A stretch of DNA of 64,000 nt, taken from contig JAEZGX010000019.1 of NCBI GenBank assembly GCA_023416735.1, forward strand, positions 62,001-126,000, in the 5' to 3' direction. A program made the translations under genes and the position numbers. This document shows positions 60,183-64,000 of the stretch, piece after piece. Position 1 is the stretch's first letter; each line of letters begins with the position of its first letter. The notes under the pieces were generated by a model that worked only from the letters and a program-made list of their open reading frames with translations, was not told where the DNA came from and made no database searches. Source of the stretch: Verrucomicrobiota bacterium (GTDB taxonomy: Bacteria; Verrucomicrobiota; Verrucomicrobiia; Opitutales; Opitutaceae).

Positions 60183-61604
60183 CTAGGTGGCCGAAGGGAG
60201 AGACGGTAGTTCGCGCGCGGATACGGTGAAGCCGGACCGATAGACGGGGCGCAGCAGCGCATCGGCTGCGGGTTCGCCGATGACGGACATCCTGGCGGAA
60301 TCCCAGCGGATCTTGCGTCCGAGCTGGAGCGCGATGTTGCCCAAGAGAATCATCTCGGTCTGGGCGGCGGCAATGTGGAAGCCGGCGAACGTCGTGCCGC
60401 GACCGCGGCAGGCCTGCACCCACTCGTCGTAGTGGCCGCTGGTGCCCTGCTGGCGATTGCGCGGGAGCGTGACCGGCACGGCGGTGCAGGCTTCGTGTTT
60501 CATGATGCCGTTGAAACGCGGCTCGCCGTGAAGCTTGATGTAAGTATCGCCGTAAAGGATACCCTTGTCTCCGATGATGAGTTTGTTGTTGGACGGAATC
60601 GTGTCGCCGAACTGGGCGGGGATGCCGAAAGACTCGAGCAAGGCGGGATCGGGTGTGCGGCCGCCGTCATACCAAGAGAGTGTCATGGGCGCGAGGTCGC
60701 CGCGCTGAGGAAACCGATAGTCGATGCGCGCGCTGCGGGGAAAGAGGCCGGGCGCAACAGGATCGCTGAAGGAAACGTCGATTTCCGACGGGGCGGAGAG
60801 GTCGAGCGCACGAAAGGCGAGATTCGTGAGATGGCAGCCCATGTCGCCGAGCGCGCCGCAACCGAGATCCTGCCACCAACGCCAGCGGAACGGATGGTAA
60901 TGCGAGTTAAACGGACGCTCGGCCGAGACGCCGAGCCAGGTGTCCCAGGCGAATCCGGGCGGCGGTTCGTGGCGCGGCGGGTCCTTTGGAAGGCGCGCGG
61001 TGCGATCGGTCCAAATGTGAACCTCGCGCACCTGGCCGAGCACGCCGGCCTGGAGGAGCTCGATGCCGCGACGAAGGGAGTCGGAGGCGCTGCTCTGCGT
61101 GCCCATTTGCGTGGCGACGCCGGCGCTGAAGGCAAACTCGCGCATCCAGCGGGCTTCGGCGACGGTGCGGGTGAGCGGTTTTTCGCAGAACACATGCAGA
61201 CCGCGCGACATCGCGAGCAGGCAGATGGGCGCGTGCATGTGGTCGGGCGTCGTGACGACCACGCCATCGAGGTCATTCTCGGCGTCGAAGAGCTTGCGAT
61301 AATCCGCGTAGCGCGGGGCGTCGGGGAACTTGGGCGAGGCGAGCTCGGCGCCGCGGGCCAGTCGCGCGGCATCGACATCGCACAACGCCGCGATTTCGAC
61401 CTCGAGCTGCAGGAGATCGCGAATGGTGTTCTGGGCGCGCCCGGAGGTGCCGATAACGGCGAGCCGCGGCGGGCGGTCGACCATCCGCACTGGACGGGTC
61501 GATGAGAGGGAAGAACGGCTAAGGTGGGGGAGGGCGGAGCCGGCGGCGGCGAAGAGCGAAAGATGGATGAACTCCCGACGGGTGGGTTGGTGTCGCAGAT
61601 TCAT
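60183..61604 (-). CDS. Tat-exported Gfo/Idh/MocA-family oxidoreductase
   Basis: A 473-residue homologue of the downstream enzyme, with the same domain order. Tat signal TRREFIHLSLFAAAG; cofactor loop AVIGTSGRAQNTI (a degenerate glycine motif); catalytic motif CEKPLTR; substrate domain LGCGALGDMGCHLTNLAF. It lies 3 bases after the SGNH-FAD fusion gene and 2 bases before its paralogue, so the three are surely one transcript. The two paralogues may form a hetero-oligomer or act on different positions of a sugar. Confidence 0.87.
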   Translation of the reverse strand: MNLRHQPTRREFIHLSLFAAAGSALPHLSRSSLSSTRPVRMVDRPPRLAVIGTSGRAQNTIRDLLQLEVEIAALCDVDAARLARGAELASPKFPDAPRYADYRKLFDAENDLDGVVVTTPDHMHAPICLLAMSRGLHVFCEKPLTRTVAEARWMREFAFSAGVATQMGTQSSASDSLRRGIELLQAGVLGQVREVHIWTDRTARLPKDPPRHEPPPGFAWDTWLGVSAERPFNSHYHPFRWRWWQDLGCGALGDMGCHLTNLAFRALDLSAPSEIDVSFSDPVAPGLFPRSARIDYRFPQRGDLAPMTLSWYDGGRTPDPALLESFGIPAQFGDTIPSNNKLIIGDKGILYGDTYIKLHGEPRFNGIMKHEACTAVPVTLPRNRQQGTSGHYDEWVQACRGRGTTFAGFHIAAAQTEMILLGNIALQLGRKIRWDSARMSVIGEPAADALLRPVYRSGFTVSARELPSLPSAT

Positions 61605-61607
61605 GGT

Positions 61608-63911
61608 TCAGGAGGCGGGGGGACGCAGCGCTTTGCGCGCAAGGTCGAGCGCGCGTTTGGCGGCGGCGGCATCGAAGATCTGGCCGTCCGCCTCGAGCCG
61701 CGCGCGCAGGGTGGGATAAGGAAGATCGTGCAGAGGAATGTTCCGCTCGAGGGCGAGCACGGCGGTCGTGGCGGCGACCTGGCCGAGGTTCATGAAGACC
61801 GGCTCCATGCGCAGAGAACCATAAGCGACGTGGCTGGAGGAAACGCAGGTGGAAACGAGCAGGTTCGACACTTCGGAACGCCGTGGAAGGAGCGTGCGGA
61901 AGCTGATGCCGTAGGGTTTGGACGATTTCGAAATCCAGCCGTCGACCCGCAGGCGGCCTTCGGCGTCGACGACGTAATTCACGACGTGCGAATCCATGGC
62001 GTAGGAGCCCAGCGTCACGGGATCGGGAGCGGACCGGGCGCCGGTGCAGTCGAGCTCGGTGAGGACGTAATCGGAGACGAGCCGGCGCGCCTCACGAACG
62101 TAGAGCGCAGGCGGCCAGTGATTCGTATCCACAAACTCATCACGCGCGAGGCCCCAGTGGGAGGCTTCGGTGCGGAGCTTTTCCGGCACGCGCGGGTCGT
62201 TGGCGAGGAACCAGAGCAAGCCGAGCTGGTAGTCGCGGTGTTCGCGCCAGAGGCGGATGCGTTCGGCGTCGCTCGCCTCGGCCCAGCGGTGACTGCCGCC
62301 GACGTAGTCCGTGGAGAAATACACGCGATTGTTGGTGTCCGTCTTCCGGTTGGGCATCGGCGTCAGGGAATAGACGTGGTTGAGCCGCAGATTGGGGCGG
62401 GCGAGGCTGTGGCGGAGGATGACCTCGTAGTTGAGCGGATCGTAAGTCGCGGGCTTGGCGATCGGCACGCGGTTCTCCGGAAGATCGGTGAGGCAGAGGC
62501 GGAAGTTGAAAGCCTGCGTCTGGTCGTCGCCCTCGCCGTTGACGCCATGGCTTGGGCGGATGCGAGGGAGGAGGCCACTGGCGGGATTGCCGGGCTCGCG
62601 CCACGGACTCACGTGCGCGGTGCGTTCGACCGGGGCGAGTTGGATGCCGTTGAGCGTTTCGCCGTAGAGGGAATTGGGTTCGCGGCCGACGCGATAGGAG
62701 GCGCCGGCGGCGGCGAGAAGGTCGCCCTCGTAGGTGGCGTCGATATACGTCTGGGCGCGGAACTGGCGAAGGTCGGTGGTGGCGAAGGAAACGATTCGCG
62801 TGTTCTCTTTTTGGATACCCCGCTGGCGGTCGAGCGCGGCGCCGAGGAGGACGTCGACGTTGGCCTCTGCGAGCATGTCTCTGAGGATTTTCGAAGCGAC
62901 ATGGGGTTCGAAGAACCACTGGAGCTGGAGCGCCTCGGTGTAGATCAGCGGATGTCGCGGAAGATAACTGGCGCGGGTCTCGGATTTCCAGGCGTCAGGC
63001 TTCTGGTAGTAGTCGAAAACGCGGCGGTAAAATTCCCGTGCGATGCCGCCGACCGTGTAGCGATGGCCGGCGTCGGTCGCGCCGAGCCCGCCGGTGGTGA
63101 GCCCGCCGAGATGGCGGCTGGGCTCGAGCAGGAGGACGCGTTTACCCATGCGCGCGACCTGGATGGCAGCCATGGCGCCGCCGGCGGTGCCGCCGTAAAC
63201 CAAAACATCGGTTTCGCGCACGGGAAGACGATCGGCGGGAAGGCCGAGGGCTTGAAGGATGGCGGGAAGAACGAAACGCGCATAGCCGGCGGCGTTGGGG
63301 TGAACGCCGTCGGGAACGTAGCGGTTGAACCCGGCTTCGGCCGCGTCGCGCAGGAGGCCGTTCCACGTGATGGAATGATCGATGAGCAGGAGGCCGCGCT
63401 CTTTCGCCGCGTCGCGGTAGATTTGCTGGTAGGTGTCCTGATCGCGTCGCTCGCTGCGATGCCCCGGAGGATGGCCGATCGCGGGATTCATCACCTGAAT
63501 GATGATTTCGCATTCGGGCAGGGCAGAGGTAATGCGATCGAGGATACGATCGACGTTCGCCTTTACCTGCGCTGGCGAGAGCCCATAGCGGACGACGGCG
63601 TCGTTGATCGCGAACTCGATGAACACGGCGTCGGGTCGGTGTGCGATGACGTTGGACTCAACGTGGGCGGCGCCCCATTCGGAGCTCTGGCCGCCTTTCG
63701 CGCCGTTGGTGATTTTGACGAGGCCGGGGAAACGGGTTGCGAGCGCGTGTTCCAGCTGAGGAACCCAGGCGCCGCTTTTGGAGAGGCTGGTGCCGAAAAC
63801 GACGATGTGCTGGGGGCGGCCCGATTCGAGCGCGGTGACAAAACGGGCGGGTGCGGCGGTGGTGGCGAGCGCGGTCGAAAGGAGGCCGGCCGCTAAGAAT
63901 AGAAAACGCAT
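61608..63911 (-). CDS. SGNH hydrolase fused to an FAD-dependent oxidoreductase, exported
   Basis: A 767-residue exported fusion. After a signal peptide (about residues 1-20) residues 35-225 form an SGNH/GDSL esterase-like domain: VFGTSLSKSGAW (block I), TNGAKGGQSS, FAINDAV (block III) and DGVHPNAAGY with the Asp-His pair (block V). Residues 232-767 form an FAD-dependent oxidoreductase (VYGGTAGGAMAAIQVARMG, LLEPSRHLGGLTTGG, YIDATYEGDLLAAAG) related to the cytoplasmic protein at 51413-52795. It probably deacylates and oxidises one glycoside substrate. It is the first gene of the six-gene minus-strand operon; the 89 bases to the window edge show nothing clear. Confidence 0.87.
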   Translation of the reverse strand: MRFLFLAAGLLSTALATTAAPARFVTALESGRPQHIVVFGTSLSKSGAWVPQLEHALATRFPGLVKITNGAKGGQSSEWGAAHVESNVIAHRPDAVFIEFAINDAVVRYGLSPAQVKANVDRILDRITSALPECEIIIQVMNPAIGHPPGHRSERRDQDTYQQIYRDAAKERGLLLIDHSITWNGLLRDAAEAGFNRYVPDGVHPNAAGYARFVLPAILQALGLPADRLPVRETDVLVYGGTAGGAMAAIQVARMGKRVLLLEPSRHLGGLTTGGLGATDAGHRYTVGGIAREFYRRVFDYYQKPDAWKSETRASYLPRHPLIYTEALQLQWFFEPHVASKILRDMLAEANVDVLLGAALDRQRGIQKENTRIVSFATTDLRQFRAQTYIDATYEGDLLAAAGASYRVGREPNSLYGETLNGIQLAPVERTAHVSPWREPGNPASGLLPRIRPSHGVNGEGDDQTQAFNFRLCLTDLPENRVPIAKPATYDPLNYEVILRHSLARPNLRLNHVYSLTPMPNRKTDTNNRVYFSTDYVGGSHRWAEASDAERIRLWREHRDYQLGLLWFLANDPRVPEKLRTEASHWGLARDEFVDTNHWPPALYVREARRLVSDYVLTELDCTGARSAPDPVTLGSYAMDSHVVNYVVDAEGRLRVDGWISKSSKPYGISFRTLLPRRSEVSNLLVSTCVSSSHVAYGSLRMEPVFMNLGQVAATTAVLALERNIPLHDLPYPTLRARLEADGQIFDAAAAKRALDLARKALRPPAS

Positions 63912-64000
63912 GAACCCGATGCGGCTGCGGAATGGATCGTGGCCCGTGAATTGGACGATGGCCGGAGATCCGTTGGCTCGGTTCGGGGTAAGGGAGGGGG

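Noticed and set aside
61785..61796. TTCATGAA match as a further operator
   Set aside because: It lies deep inside the SGNH-FAD coding sequence and is most simply a chance match.
61524..63896. Plus-strand open frame of nearly 800 codons opposite the SGNH-FAD gene
   Set aside because: The minus strand encodes clear SGNH and FAD motifs. The antisense frame has no known domain and shows the composition of a shadow.
1..64000. tRNA, rRNA, CRISPR array, insertion sequence or prophage
   Set aside because: No tRNA-like cloverleaf, rRNA segment, regularly spaced repeats, transposase or phage gene was recognised on either strand.

Overview
The window is a high-GC bacterial chromosome segment. It is most consistent with a heterotrophic Verrucomicrobiota, probably the Opitutaceae. 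The inference rests on gene content: TonB-dependent receptors with an N-terminal carboxypeptidase-regulatory-like domain and no SusD partner, a PVC-type heme-binding propeller protein, a DUF1080 protein, several Tat-exported Gfo/Idh/MocA oxidoreductases, a Cys-type sulfatase and a LacI regulator. No rRNA, tRNA, phage, insertion sequence or CRISPR array was seen.

Region 1 (1-11521, plus strand) is an assimilatory nitrate reduction cluster. In order it has a NarK-type transporter (cut by the left edge), a PP2C phosphatase-Ser/Thr kinase fusion, a NirA-type nitrite reductase, a CysJ-like diflavin reductase, a four-cluster Fe-S protein fused to a DmsC-like membrane anchor, the molybdopterin nitrate reductase, a MOSC protein and MobA. 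A textbook sigma-54 promoter with an upstream palindrome lies directly before the nitrite reductase gene. Region 2 (11607-15382) is ordinary chromosome: a lipoprotein, class II xylose isomerase with a terminator, a GT4 glycosyltransferase and a small membrane protein.

Region 3 (15701-41000) is a polysaccharide/glycoside utilisation locus. A plus-strand run (GH95 glycosidase, cupin, LacI regulator, two MFS transporters, two Gfo/Idh proteins) converges on a minus-strand run (TonB receptor, NAD oxidoreductase, PVC heme-binding protein, amidohydrolase, PmoA-like protein, sulfatase, pectate-lyase-like protein) at a bidirectional terminator at 25152-25183. A second, paralogous TonB receptor lies upstream with its own terminator. 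Palindromes built on TTCATGAA recur at the GH95 start codon and upstream of both receptors and one MFS gene. They look like operators of one regulon, perhaps of the LacI protein encoded here.

Region 4 (41263-64000) holds three gene groups. The first (41263-46562) encodes an FG-GAP protein, a small beta-domain protein, a propeller-cytochrome c and a Tat-exported Gfo/Idh. The second (46760-54061) encodes a sugar ABC importer without its ATPase, a beta-helix protein, an FAD oxidoreductase and an MFS transporter. The third, on the minus strand (63911 down to 54068), encodes an SGNH-FAD oxidoreductase fusion, two Tat-exported Gfo/Idh proteins, a TIM-barrel/DUF1080 fusion lipoprotein, an azurin-like cupredoxin-PA14 fusion and a propeller. 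This last operon is the best candidate for an undescribed system: an envelope-located route that could oxidise glycosides at C3, cleave the 3-keto product, and pass electrons to a blue-copper protein.
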